Source: an uncultured Sphingomonadales bacterium (lineage in GTDB: Bacteria; Pseudomonadota; Alphaproteobacteria; Sphingomonadales; Sphingomonadaceae). Taken from it: 64,000 nt of DNA. This document shows positions 25,584-34,055 of the stretch, piece after piece. The notes beneath the pieces are model-generated. The model did not search any database. It was given only the letters and a program-made list of their open reading frames with translations, and was not told the DNA's origin. The DNA lies in contig CAIMDB010000001.1 of NCBI GenBank assembly GCA_903839675.1, forward strand, positions 1 to 64,000. Reading direction: 5' to 3'. Within the stretch, counting starts at the first letter, position 1. Every line of letters begins with the position of its first letter. The position numbers and the translations under genes were made by a program.

Positions 25584-25688
25584 ATGTCACCATATCTCAT
25601 GCAGCCATTTGTCATCGGCCCCGCGATCGTTGGCCTGTTGTTCGCTTTGACGTTGCTGACCGCGTCCATTTCCGACGCGCGGCGTTGA
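25584..25688 (+). CDS. 34-aa hydrophobic membrane peptide
   Basis: ATG at 25584 preceded by AGGAGAAAGTC, one of the strongest ribosome binding sites in the window. The peptide MSPYLMQPFVIGPAIVGLL...TLLTASISDARR has a single membrane helix and a charged C-terminus. It is the first gene after the FNR/FixK box, and the next gene follows in 9 nt. It resembles no family I know. The size, strong translation signal and oxygen-type promoter suggest a small accessory subunit or regulator of a membrane complex. Confidence 0.65.
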   Translation: MSPYLMQPFVIGPAIVGLLFALTLLTASISDARR

Positions 25689-25697
25689 GGGTAGGTC

Positions 25698-25946
25698 ATG
25701 AGCCATACGCCCAATGATTTGCGCGATGAGTTTCCTGAGGCCGTCGATGTCCTTCACCAACTGAAGATTCATGACGCCCATTTCGCCAAGCTTGCCGACA
25801 CCTATCATGATCTCAATCGTGAGATCTGCCGGATCGAAAACGACCTTGAGCCTGCATCTGACGCGCGGGCAGAGGCGCTAAAGAAACAACGGCTTGCTTT
25901 GCTGGATGACATTTCAGTGATCGTGGCCAAGGCAAAGGTGGCCTGA
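25698..25946 (+). CDS. DUF465 (YdcH family) protein
   Basis: An 82-aa helical hairpin protein. FHxLxxxHxxLxxxI-like pattern: FPEAVDVLHQLKIHDAHFAKLADTYHDLNREICRIENDLE and a second helix with ALKKQRLALLDDISVIVAKA. The family is cytoplasmic and of unknown function, often controlled by stress or oxygen. It overlaps the next gene by 1 nt (ATG immediately after) and follows the FNR-box peptide gene by 9 nt. Confidence 0.88.
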   Translation: MSHTPNDLRDEFPEAVDVLHQLKIHDAHFAKLADTYHDLNREICRIENDLEPASDARAEALKKQRLALLDDISVIVAKAKVA

Positions 25947-26275
25947 TGGGTATCCGTGATGTCCAGGGCCGCCTTGAGCTGCGCCTTGATGAGCTCTTGG
26001 CCCGCGCGGGGCACATCGGCGCCGATCTCTTAGGGCTACATTCGGCAGATTTGGACGAGGCGGCGGTTGAGGTGGAGGCGGACGAAGCCCTGCTGGGCCA
26101 AAGCGCGCTTCTTGAATTGGAAATCGCGCAAGTGCGGGGCGCGCTGTCGCGTTTGAAATCCGGTGACTATGGTGTCTGCATCTCGTGCGGCGCCGAAATT
26201 GCGCCGGCCCGCCTAGAGGCCATGCCTGAAGCCGCGCAATGCCTTGCTTGCGCCGACCTCCGAGGGAAGCCCTAA
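25946..26275 (+). CDS. DksA/TraR-type zinc-finger protein
   Basis: A 109-aa protein: a helical coiled-coil segment (1-75) followed by a C4 zinc finger, CISC...CLAC, separated by about 20 residues. DksA/TraR proteins enter the RNA polymerase secondary channel to modulate initiation. The coiled-coil tip here lacks the two Asp of canonical DksA, so the effect on polymerase is uncertain. It is the third gene of the FNR-box operon, overlapping the DUF465 gene by 1 nt, so it probably changes transcription when oxygen is low. Confidence 0.88.
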   Translation: MGIRDVQGRLELRLDELLARAGHIGADLLGLHSADLDEAAVEVEADEALLGQSALLELEIAQVRGALSRLKSGDYGVCISCGAEIAPARLEAMPEAAQCLACADLRGKP

Positions 26276-26361
26276 CTTCTCCCTTTCTGCATCCTCCTGC
26301 GTCTGCTTCGGTGGGCTTGGACTCCCAACCCCCAAACCACATCGTATTTAGAAGGTTGCCG

Positions 26362-26381
26362 ATAATAAGCATTGCTATTAT
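26362..26381. promoter_or_regulatory. candidate MarR operator
   Basis: ATAATA-AGCATTGC-TATTAT lies directly before the first ATG of the marR gene. Its outer arms are complementary and it contains a 9-bp palindromic core AGCATTGCT. It also offers a -10-like TATTAT. Autoregulation by the MarR protein is the obvious hypothesis. Confidence 0.45.
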
Positions 26382-26843
26382 ATGGCGTGCATGGCGGAAC
26401 CGGACAACCTTGGAACAATGGTGGCAGACGTGTCGCATCTGATGCGCCGCGCCTTTGATGAACGGGCGCGGAGCAGTGGACTTTCGCGTCCCCAATGGCG
26501 CGTGCTGACGATGTTACGGCGCCATGAGGGGATCAATCAGGGCGGCCTTGCTGAACTTGTTGAGGTTGAGCCGATCACGCTTTGCCGCATGGTGGACCGG
26601 CTACAGGAAGCCGGACTTGTGGAGCGCCGTGCGGACCCCGCCGACCGCCGAGCTTGGCGCCTGCATCTGACCGACAAGGCGAGCGCCTTGTTGGAAGAGA
26701 TGCGCCCAATGGCTTTCAGTCTGTTTGACGACGCAATGACGGGCCTTGATCCGGCAGAGCGATCCGACCTGTTCCGCATGCTGGAGCGGATACGGACGAA
26801 TTTGTCGCGGCGGGCGCCGCAGGAGTTGATATCAAATGGCTGA
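26382..26843 (+). CDS. MarR family transcriptional regulator
   Basis: A 153-aa winged-helix repressor: dimerisation helices at both ends, recognition region GLSRPQWRVLTMLRRHEGINQGGLAELVEVEPITLCRMVDRLQEAGLVERRADPADRRAWRLHLTDKA. The DRR in the wing is typical. It heads an operon with EmrA- and EmrB-type genes, overlapping the EmrA gene by 8 nt, so it most likely represses that efflux pump until a lipophilic compound binds. The alternative start is ATG 26391 (MAEPDN); no ribosome binding site supports either, and leaderless translation is possible. Confidence 0.93.
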   Translation: MACMAEPDNLGTMVADVSHLMRRAFDERARSSGLSRPQWRVLTMLRRHEGINQGGLAELVEVEPITLCRMVDRLQEAGLVERRADPADRRAWRLHLTDKASALLEEMRPMAFSLFDDAMTGLDPAERSDLFRMLERIRTNLSRRAPQELISNG

Positions 26844-27903
26844 TCGGGATCCCCAGATTGCAAAAGAGCGTCCTCAGGCCTTGCCGGTGCCGCAGCAGGG
26901 CAGCCCAAAGAAATGGCTGCGGCCGGTTCTGATGGTCTCTCTTCCACTCCTCCTCGCAGGCGGAGGCGCGGTCTATTATCTGGCCAATGACCATTATGTG
27001 TCCACCGACAACGCCTATGTTCAACATAACAAGGTGTCGGTTTCGGCAGAGGTGAATGGCCGGATCGTCGAAGTTGCTGTGCGTGAAAACCAGACCGTCA
27101 AAGCCGGCGATCTTCTTTTCCGCATTGATCCGGCGCCTTATGAGCTGGCGGCTGCGCAAGCCGATGCCGCCATCGCATCGGCGCAGGTGCGGCTGACCAC
27201 ACTAGAGACCGATTATCAGGCCAGTGGTGTCGACATCGCAAGCGCGCGTGAGAATGTGGACTTTTTCACGAAGGAATATGAGCGTCAGTCAAAGCTGATG
27301 CAAACAGGCTTCACCACCAAGGCGCGGCTGCAGGAAGCCGAACATGCTTTGGCCGAGGCGCGTAGCCGTCTTTCCACGGCTCAAGCGGATGCACAAAAGG
27401 CACAGTCACAACTCGCTACGGGTGCAGCCGCACCGGGCGTCAATCCGCAGGTGCTGGCCGCGCAAGTCCAGAAGCGTAAGGCGCTGCTCGATCTGTCCCG
27501 CGCGGTCGTCCGCGCGCCTGAATCAGGTGTGGTCAGCCAGGCAGACCGCCTTCAGGTGGGGCAGATGATGGTGTCTGGCCTGCCCGCTGTGACCATTGTC
27601 TCCACTGAGGGGACTTGGGTTGAAGCCAATTTCAAGGAAACGGATCTCAACAATATGCGGGTCGGCCAGACGGCAGAATTGACGTTTGATGCCTATCCTA
27701 AGCTCAAGATCAAAGGCCGCGTCGCCAGCATTGGTGCGGGCACTGGATCAGAGTTTTCGGTTCTGCCCGCACAGAATGCGAACGGAAACTGGGTGAAGGT
27801 CACACAGCGCGTCCCCGTCCGGATCGCCATCGACACAAAGCCAGCGCGTCCGCTGATCGCCGGTTTGTCGACGCACGTCCGTATCGATACAAATAGCCGC
27901 TGA
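26836..27903 (+). CDS. emrA: HlyD/EmrA family periplasmic adaptor of an efflux pump
   Basis: A 355-aa membrane fusion protein. One N-terminal membrane helix (about 36-56: VLMVSLPLLLAGGGAVYYLA), then biotinyl-lipoyl-like halves (DNAYVQHNKVSVSAEVNGRIVEVAVRENQTVKAGDLLFRIDPAPYE and VVRAPESGVVSQADRLQVGQMM) with a coiled coil between (about 115-210). The C-terminal beta barrel has EANFKETDLNNMRVGQ. It bridges EmrB and an outer-membrane channel. The TolC partner is not in this window. It overlaps marR by 8 nt. Confidence 0.95.
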   Translation: MADRDPQIAKERPQALPVPQQGSPKKWLRPVLMVSLPLLLAGGGAVYYLANDHYVSTDNAYVQHNKVSVSAEVNGRIVEVAVRENQTVKAGDLLFRIDPAPYELAAAQADAAIASAQVRLTTLETDYQASGVDIASARENVDFFTKEYERQSKLMQTGFTTKARLQEAEHALAEARSRLSTAQADAQKAQSQLATGAAAPGVNPQVLAAQVQKRKALLDLSRAVVRAPESGVVSQADRLQVGQMMVSGLPAVTIVSTEGTWVEANFKETDLNNMRVGQTAELTFDAYPKLKIKGRVASIGAGTGSEFSVLPAQNANGNWVKVTQRVPVRIAIDTKPARPLIAGLSTHVRIDTNSR

Positions 27904-27907
27904 TCCG

Positions 27908-29458
27908 TTGGCTACCGCCGCACCCGCACAGGGCACGCCCCATCTCGCTGTGGAGAACAAAGGTCTCCTGACTCTTGCCATCATGGGCGCTGCGATGATC
28001 CAGATTCTGGATTCGACCATTGCCAATGTCGCCATCCCGCACATGCAGACCAGCCTTGGTGCCACGCAGGACAGCGTCACCTGGGTGCTGACCAGCTACA
28101 TCGTCGCTGGCGCTGTCGTCATGCCGATGACGGGGTGGTTGGCAGACAGGGTGGGCTCCCGTCGATTGTTCATTTTGTCCACCATCGGTTTTATTATCAC
28201 CTCAATGCTCTGCGGCATTTCGGTCAATCTTACAGAAATGGTTTTCTTCCGGATTTTGCAGGGCGTGTGCGCAGCCTTCATGGCGCCGCTGTCCCAGTCT
28301 ATCCTGCTCGACATTAACCGACCCGAGGGCGCCCCCAAGGCCATGGCTATGTGGGGCATGGGCGTCATGGTGGCGCCGATCTTTGGACCGATGATCGGTG
28401 GCTGGCTGACGGAAAGCTATAACTGGCGTTGGGTGTTCTATATAAATCTGCCCATCGGCATTCCGACGGTCGCGATCCTGTTGTGGCTGTTGCCCAGCCG
28501 CCCGATCAACAAACGCTATTTCGACGGACTGGGTTTTGCCGCGCTGGCCCTCGGTGTGGCGACACTACAGCTCATGCTCGACCGTGGCCAACATGAAGAC
28601 TGGTTTGAAAGCTGGGAAATCCGCGTTGAAGCCATCATTGCAATCTCCGCGCTCTGGATATTCTTTATCCACCAAGCCACGACCAAAAAGCCGATGTTCG
28701 ACCCAGAACTGGTGACCGACCGCAACTTTGCAACGTCGCTGCTGTTCATGGTGATGATCGGCATCATGATGTTCGGCGTGTTCGCGCTGCTGCCGCCGAT
28801 GCTCCAGACACTGTTTGGCTACACCGTGTTCGACACCGGCATGCTCCTGGCACCGCGTGGCATCGGTATCCTTGTCGCCATGCAGATTGCGACGCGGCTC
28901 GCAGGAAAGGTCGATGCGCGGATCACGGTCGGCGTAGGCTTCATCATCACCATCGCGTCCCTTTGGGAGATGACGCAATGGGGCTTGATGATGGACTGGA
29001 AGCCGGTTTTCTACACGGGGCTGCTGCAGGGCTTTGGCATGGGTTTTGTGTTCATCCCGATGAACCAGCTGGCCTTCGCCACGCTGTCCATGAAGCACCG
29101 GACCGACGGGTCCAGCCTGCTCTATCTCGTCCGCAGCATCGGCAGCAGCATCGGTATCTCAATCATGACGACGCTCTTCACGCGTAACATGCAGACCAGC
29201 CATGAGGATATCGCCTCCAACGTCACGTCTTCGTCCATGGCCGTTGTTGACCCGTCAACGAGCGATCGGCTTCAGGGACTTGGGGAGGCGGCGCTGGCGA
29301 CGCTCAACGGGGAGGTCACCCGCCAGGCGGCGATGATCGCCTATCTCGACAACTTCCAATTCATGATGATCCTGCTTGTCGCCTTCATGCCGCTCATCCT
29401 TTTGTTGAAGCCGCCAAAAGGGCCGCCGGGCGCGCCTGTCCACCCAGCCGGCGAATAG
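27908..29458 (+). CDS. emrB: DHA2 family multidrug MFS transporter (EmrB)
   Basis: A 516-aa inner-membrane drug/H+ antiporter with 14 predicted helices. Motif A is GWLADRVGSRR, motif C region is GPMIGGWL, and D1 is LDSTIANVAIPHM. The start is TTG at 27908, four bases after the emrA stop, with no strong ribosome binding site of its own, suggesting translational coupling. It ends directly against the stop codon of mltG on the other strand, leaving no spacer. It probably exports hydrophobic toxicants with EmrA. Confidence 0.95.
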   Translation: MATAAPAQGTPHLAVENKGLLTLAIMGAAMIQILDSTIANVAIPHMQTSLGATQDSVTWVLTSYIVAGAVVMPMTGWLADRVGSRRLFILSTIGFIITSMLCGISVNLTEMVFFRILQGVCAAFMAPLSQSILLDINRPEGAPKAMAMWGMGVMVAPIFGPMIGGWLTESYNWRWVFYINLPIGIPTVAILLWLLPSRPINKRYFDGLGFAALALGVATLQLMLDRGQHEDWFESWEIRVEAIIAISALWIFFIHQATTKKPMFDPELVTDRNFATSLLFMVMIGIMMFGVFALLPPMLQTLFGYTVFDTGMLLAPRGIGILVAMQIATRLAGKVDARITVGVGFIITIASLWEMTQWGLMMDWKPVFYTGLLQGFGMGFVFIPMNQLAFATLSMKHRTDGSSLLYLVRSIGSSIGISIMTTLFTRNMQTSHEDIASNVTSSSMAVVDPSTSDRLQGLGEAALATLNGEVTRQAAMIAYLDNFQFMMILLVAFMPLILLLKPPKGPPGAPVHPAGE

Positions 29459-30391
29459 CTACATCTCGCCGCGGGACTTGCGGATGGCGTACCATTTTTC
29501 AACGTTCGCATTGTGCTCGGCCAGTGTCTCGGCGAACACATGGCCGCCTGTGCCATCAGCCACGAAATAGACGTAGCGGGTGGGTGCGGGGTTGAGGACG
29601 GCGGCAATCGCCTCCTTACCCGGATTGGTGATGGGTCCAGCGGGAAGGCCCGCGCGGGCATAAGTGTTATACCCGTTATCGGCCTGCAATTCTGATCGCA
29701 GGATGCGGCGGCCCAGCGGTTTGCCTTTGGTGACCGGATAAATCACCGTCGGGTCCGCCTGAAGCCGCATGCCGGTTTTCAAACGGTTGGAGTATACGCC
29801 TGCCACAGTCCGGCGTTCGGACGCTTTGCCGGTTTCCTTCTCGACGATCCCAGCAAGGATAATCGCGTCCTGCGGGCTGTTCACCACTGTTGCCGCAGAC
29901 CGTTCGGCCCAGAGCTTGGCCAGTGTCCGTGTCATCGCCAGCTGCATCCGTTCCAGAACGGCACTGCGCTTTTCGCCGCGTGTGTAGGCGTAGCTGTCTG
30001 GCAGGACGGATCCTTCGGCGGGCACTTCGACATCGCCAGTCAAAAAGGGAGCTGCCTTCAGCCGCTCATAGACCATGATCGACGGCATACCCGGCGTGAC
30101 GGTTACAAAGCGCTGGAGTGTCTTGCCCTCCTGCAACAGGCTGAGAATCTCGCCTTCGGACATGCCCTTTTTGATCGCATATTCGCCGGGTTTGATCGGC
30201 TCGTCTGAACCGAACACGCGGGCGTAGTTGAGGAAGCCTGAGGCCGACTCGACGGCGCCTGCTTCTTCCAAAGCTGTGGCGGCTGACCGCAGGCTGGAGC
30301 CCGGCTGGATGACGACGGAGACGTCTTCGCCCGCCTGCCCCCCGCAGGCGGCAAGGAGAAGAGCGAGGAGCAATGGCAGGAGGCGTTTCAT
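29459..30391 (-). CDS. mltG: endolytic murein transglycosylase MltG
   Basis: A 310-aa inner-membrane lytic transglycosylase (YceG family) that cuts nascent glycan strands. A short N-terminal hydrophobic segment, ending LLAACGG, may be a lipobox (Cys16), unusual for MltG, which is usually a membrane-anchored protein. The catalytic Glu is in GIVEKETGKASERRTVAGVYSNRL, followed by MRLQADPTVIYP and YNTYARAGLPAGPITNPGKEAI, all canonical. It follows fabF by about 30 nt on the same strand, as in many proteobacteria. Confidence 0.95.
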   Translation of the reverse strand: MKRLLPLLLALLLAACGGQAGEDVSVVIQPGSSLRSAATALEEAGAVESASGFLNYARVFGSDEPIKPGEYAIKKGMSEGEILSLLQEGKTLQRFVTVTPGMPSIMVYERLKAAPFLTGDVEVPAEGSVLPDSYAYTRGEKRSAVLERMQLAMTRTLAKLWAERSAATVVNSPQDAIILAGIVEKETGKASERRTVAGVYSNRLKTGMRLQADPTVIYPVTKGKPLGRRILRSELQADNGYNTYARAGLPAGPITNPGKEAIAAVLNPAPTRYVYFVADGTGGHVFAETLAEHNANVEKWYAIRKSRGEM

Positions 30392-30422
30392 CCCGATACT
30401 CCGGTCAAGCGAGTTGCCCCGA

Positions 30423-31679
30423 TTAAACAGCCTTCATCACGATGCTGGCGTTAGTCCCGCCAAAGCCGAAGCTGTTGTTCAGGATGGCGCGCACCTGACG
30501 CTTTTTGGCGACGTGTGGCACCAGATCAACACCCTCAGTCCCTTCATCGGGATTGTCGAGGTTGAGCGTCGGCGGCACGATCTGGTCGCGGATGGCGAGG
30601 ATGCAGAAGATTGCTTCTACGGCGCCCGCACCGCCCAAAAGATGGCCGATGGCGGACTTGGTGCTGCTCATCGACGCGCCGCCCAGATCAGGGCCCAGCA
30701 CGCGTTTGACGGCGCCCAGCTCGATCGTGTCCGCCATGGTTGAAGTGCCATGGGCGTTCACATAGTCGATGTCGCCAGGCTCCATACCGGCCTTCCGCAT
30801 CGCCATGCGCATGGCGAGTTCCGCGCCCTTGCCTTCCGGGTGCGGGGCTGTGACGTGATAGGCATCGCCCGACAGGCCGTAGCCGACGACTTCAGCGTAA
30901 ATCTTGGCCCCACGCGCCTTGGCGTGCTCATACTCTTCGAGCACCAGAACGCCTGCGCCTTCGCCCATCACAAAGCCGTCGCGATCTTTGTCATAGGGGC
31001 GGCTGGCCTGTTCGGGGCGGTCATTGAAGCTGCAGTTGAGCGCGCGCGCCTGCGCAAACCCGGCCACGCCAAGCGGGTTGATCGTGCCTTCGGAACCGCC
31101 TGCCAGCATGATGTCGGCATCGTCATCCCGGATCATCCGCGCGGCATCGCCAATCGAATGCGCGCCTGTTGAACAGGCGGTGACGACCGCGTGGTTCGGG
31201 CCCATCAGGCCGTACTTGATGCTGACCTGACCCGAGATCAGGTTGATCAGGCGTCCGTGGACGAAGTGCGGCGAGACGCGGCTCGGGCCTTTTTCATGAA
31301 GAACAATCGATTCGCTCTCAATGCCTGGAAGGCCGCCAATGCCTGAACCGATGGAGCAGCCGGTGCGCATCTTCAGATTATCGTCCATGTCCAGCAGGCC
31401 GGCATCTTCCATGGCCTGCCCTGCGGCATCGATTCCATAGATGATGAAGGGATCAACCTGACGCTGGACCTTGTGATCGACGCGCTTGTCCGGATCAAAG
31501 CCCCAGGGGTGATCCTTGGGCTTCACTTCGCAGGCGATGTGGCACTTCTGGTCCGACGCGTCGAAACGCGTGATTTTTCCGGCACCGGATTTCCCGGCGA
31601 TCAGATTGGCCCAGACGGTTTCAACATCCGCACCCAAGGGGGTGACAAGTCCTAGACCTGTAACAACGACACGGCGCAT
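30423..31679 (-). CDS. fabF: beta-ketoacyl-ACP synthase II
   Basis: A 418-aa condensing enzyme (EC 2.3.1.179) of type II fatty-acid elongation. The Cys-His-His triad appears in VVTACSTGAHS, VNAHGTSTMADT and KSAIGHLLGGAGAVE. Start chosen at ATG 31679, with GGAG six bases upstream; a further ATG at 31691 is less likely. It follows acpP at 98 nt. The C-terminal GFGGTNAS is intact. Confidence 0.97.
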   Translation of the reverse strand: MRRVVVTGLGLVTPLGADVETVWANLIAGKSGAGKITRFDASDQKCHIACEVKPKDHPWGFDPDKRVDHKVQRQVDPFIIYGIDAAGQAMEDAGLLDMDDNLKMRTGCSIGSGIGGLPGIESESIVLHEKGPSRVSPHFVHGRLINLISGQVSIKYGLMGPNHAVVTACSTGAHSIGDAARMIRDDDADIMLAGGSEGTINPLGVAGFAQARALNCSFNDRPEQASRPYDKDRDGFVMGEGAGVLVLEEYEHAKARGAKIYAEVVGYGLSGDAYHVTAPHPEGKGAELAMRMAMRKAGMEPGDIDYVNAHGTSTMADTIELGAVKRVLGPDLGGASMSSTKSAIGHLLGGAGAVEAIFCILAIRDQIVPPTLNLDNPDEGTEGVDLVPHVAKKRQVRAILNNSFGFGGTNASIVMKAV

Positions 31680-31777
31680 ATGCGGCTCCACTTTTCCAGA
31701 ATCAAAAACGGCTCCCGAACAGGCCGGAAACCGTCTTCGATATCAGCGATTCTTTCAAGGCGATGGCGCCTTTTCGA

Positions 31778-32014
31778 TCAGCCCTTGTTGCTGTCGATGT
31801 AAGCAATCGCGTCCTTGACGGTCGAAATCTTTTCGGCGGCGTCATCAGGGATTTCAACGCCGAATTCTTCTTCAAACGCCATGACGAGCTCGACGATGTC
31901 GAGGCTGTCCGCGCCCAAATCGTCAATAAAGCTCGCTTCTTCGGTCACCTTATCGGCTTCGACGCCGAGGTGCTCGACGACGATCTTCTTTACGCGGTCA
32001 GCGGTGTCGCTCAT
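31778..32014 (-). CDS. acpP: acyl carrier protein
   Basis: A 78-aa acidic four-helix protein. The phosphopantetheine attachment Ser37 is in [14 protein letters not shown]. The C-terminal [11 protein letters not shown] is typical. It carries acyl chains for FabD, FabG and FabF, whose genes flank it. Its holo form is made by AcpS, encoded at 48977-49390. It shows strong codon bias typical of highly expressed genes. Confidence 0.98.
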   Translation of the reverse strand: MSDTADRVKKIVVEHLGVEADKVTEEASFIDDLGADSLDIVELVMAFEEEFGVEIPDDAAEKISTVKDAIAYIDSNKG

Positions 32015-32117
32015 GGATAACCCTTCTCATTCATGTTTGAGCAATAATTCAGGTGCAGCCCTAATAGGCCGCGTTTGGGGATGCAAGCCCTATGGCACCT
32101 GTCGCGCCATTTCGGCT

Positions 32118-32858
32118 TCAGATCATCGCCATCCCGCCATTTACGTGCAGGGTTTGGCCCGTCACATAACCGGCTTCCCGGCTCGCAAGGTAGACAGCCG
32201 CCGCTGCAATGTCGGCTCCTTCGCCCATATGGCCCGCCGGAATACGCGCATTGAGCGCCTCTTTCTGGGCGTCGGGCAGCACGTCAGTCATCGCGGATGA
32301 GATGAAACCGGGTGCAATGCAGTTCACCGTCACATTGCGGCTCGCCAGTTCCTGTGCGAGGCTTTTCGACATGCCAATGATGCCGGCCTTAGAGGCGGCG
32401 TAGTTGGATTGGCCGGGGTTGCCGGTCACGCCAACCACGCTGGTGACCGAAATGATGCGGCCAAAGCGCGCCTTCATCATCGGCTTGGCAGCGGCGCGGC
32501 AAAGGCGGAAGGCAGCTTCCAGGTTGATGCGGATCACGTCGGACCAGTCTTCATCCTTCATGCGCAGGATGAGACCATCGCGGGTGACACCGGCATTGTT
32601 GACCAGAATGTCGAGTTGCCCGCCGAGCGCGTCGACGGCTGATGGCACCAAGGCGTCGACAGCGGCGCCATCCCCCAAATTGCAGGGCAGGATGACGGTT
32701 TCGCCGCCAATTTCCGCCTGAACAGCCTTCAAAGCGTCCTCCCGCGTGCCGGACAGCGCAACCTTCGCACCCTGCGCTACAAGCGATTTCGCGATCGCAG
32801 AGCCAATCCCGCCCGAAGCGCCGGTTACCAGCGCGGTCATTCCTGTAAGGTCGAACAT
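32118..32858 (-). CDS. fabG: 3-oxoacyl-ACP reductase
   Basis: A 246-aa NADPH-dependent short-chain dehydrogenase (EC 1.1.1.100). The cofactor motif TGASGGIG is at 14-21, the NNAG motif at about 87-90, and the Ser-Tyr-Lys triad is in SVVGVTGNPGQSNYAASKAG. The C-terminus ends VTGQTLHVNGGMAMI. The start overlaps the fabD stop by 1 nt (TGATG). It acts in the same cycle as FabD, AcpP and FabF. Confidence 0.98.
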   Translation of the reverse strand: MFDLTGMTALVTGASGGIGSAIAKSLVAQGAKVALSGTREDALKAVQAEIGGETVILPCNLGDGAAVDALVPSAVDALGGQLDILVNNAGVTRDGLILRMKDEDWSDVIRINLEAAFRLCRAAAKPMMKARFGRIISVTSVVGVTGNPGQSNYAASKAGIIGMSKSLAQELASRNVTVNCIAPGFISSAMTDVLPDAQKEALNARIPAGHMGEGADIAAAAVYLASREAGYVTGQTLHVNGGMAMI

Positions 32859-33793
32859 CAGAGGCCTTTCACCAGAGTTTCGATATCGTCCATCGTCACG
32901 ATGCTTGTCGCGGTCGCGTCGGGGGCAGAGCGTTTGACCATGGCGGCCAGCACCTTGCCGCCGAATTCGACATAGTCATGCACGCCCGCGTCGAACATGG
33001 CGATGACTGACTCGCGCCAGCGGACGCGGCCTGTCACCTGTTCGACCAGAAGGCGCTTAATCGTTTCGGCATCGGCCACAGGCGCGGCTGTCACGTTCGC
33101 ATAAACTGGCACCAGCGGGGCGAGGAGAGTTGCTGTGGCAAGCGCCTCGGCCATGGCGTCGGCGGCTGGCTGCATCAGCGGGCAGTGGAATGGTGCCGAA
33201 ACGGGCAGGAGGATGCCGCGCTTGATACCGTGATCCTTCACCAGCTCAATCGCGCGCTCAATGGCGGCTTTGTGGCCGGAAATGACAACCTGAGACGGGT
33301 CATTGTCATTGGCGACGGTGCAGACATCACCCTGCGCCGCCGCATCGGCGAGCGCTTGGGCCTTTTCGATATCCGCACCCAACAATGCAGCCATCGCGCC
33401 GGTGCCGACGGGGGTGGCTGCCTGCATGGCCTGTCCGCGCAACTTCAAAAGGCGCGCTGTGGTGGACAGATCAAGCGCCCCGGCTGCACACAACGCCGTA
33501 TATTCGCCAAGGCTGTGGCCTGCGACAAAGTCAGCTTTCTCGGACAGGCGAATGCCGCCTTCCTTTTCTGCCACGCGCAGCGTTGCGATGGCATTGGCCA
33601 TGATGGCGGGCTGGGCATTTTCGGTCAGCGTCAGCTGATCTTCCGGCCCTTCGGTCATCAGCTTGTAGAGGCTCTGGCCCAGTGCCTCGTCAACTTCTTG
33701 AAAAACTTCGCGGGCAACTGCGCTGGCGTCGGCAAGTGCTTTGCCCATGCCGACCGACTGGCTGCCCTGTCCCGGAAAGAGGAATGCCCGCAT
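32858..33793 (-). CDS. fabD: malonyl-CoA:ACP transacylase
   Basis: A 311-aa transferase (EC 2.3.1.39). It begins FLFPGQGSQSVGMGKAL, the nucleophile Ser lies in AGHSLGEYTAL (about residue 92), and the Arg/His residues in LRGQAMQAATP and SAPFHCPLMQPAADAM are in the usual places. The ATG at 33793 has AAGGA 7 nt upstream; ATGs at 33811 and 33808 are alternatives. It leads the fabD-fabG-acpP-fabF-mltG run. Confidence 0.97.
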   Translation of the reverse strand: MRAFLFPGQGSQSVGMGKALADASAVAREVFQEVDEALGQSLYKLMTEGPEDQLTLTENAQPAIMANAIATLRVAEKEGGIRLSEKADFVAGHSLGEYTALCAAGALDLSTTARLLKLRGQAMQAATPVGTGAMAALLGADIEKAQALADAAAQGDVCTVANDNDPSQVVISGHKAAIERAIELVKDHGIKRGILLPVSAPFHCPLMQPAADAMAEALATATLLAPLVPVYANVTAAPVADAETIKRLLVEQVTGRVRWRESVIAMFDAGVHDYVEFGGKVLAAMVKRSAPDATATSIVTMDDIETLVKGL

Positions 33794-33960
33794 CTCATCG
33801 TCCTTCATCATGCTGCGAATTTTTCGGGCGGTTAGGGGAAGGACCGGCTCATGTCGAGAGAAGCCTCCCGTGGCTTTTTGTGCAACGGCGCTTGAACAGC
33901 AGGAAATGCACGGCTAAGGGGCGCGCCTGCCTTCATCGGGGTCGTGCCCGATAAGAGAGT

Positions 33961-34037
33961 CGGGGAGTAGCTCAGCCTGGTAGAGCACTGTCTTCGGGAG
34001 GCAGGGGCCGGAGGTTCGAATCCTCTCTCCCCGACCA
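33961..34037 (+). tRNA. tRNA-Pro (anticodon CGG)
   Basis: A 77-nt cloverleaf: acceptor stem CGGGGAG/CTCCCCG, D-arm GCTC/GAGC, anticodon stem CTGTC/GGCAG with loop TTCGGGA giving anticodon CGG, T-arm GGAGG-TTCGAAT-CCTCT, and an encoded CCA end. It reads proline CCG. No integrase gene lies near it. Confidence 0.95.
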
Positions 34038-34055
34038 CTTTTTCACCGTAATATC

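Noticed and set aside
33961-34037. tRNA-Pro as an attachment site for a genomic island
   Set aside because: No integrase, no second copy of the tRNA 3' end, and normal core genes on both sides.
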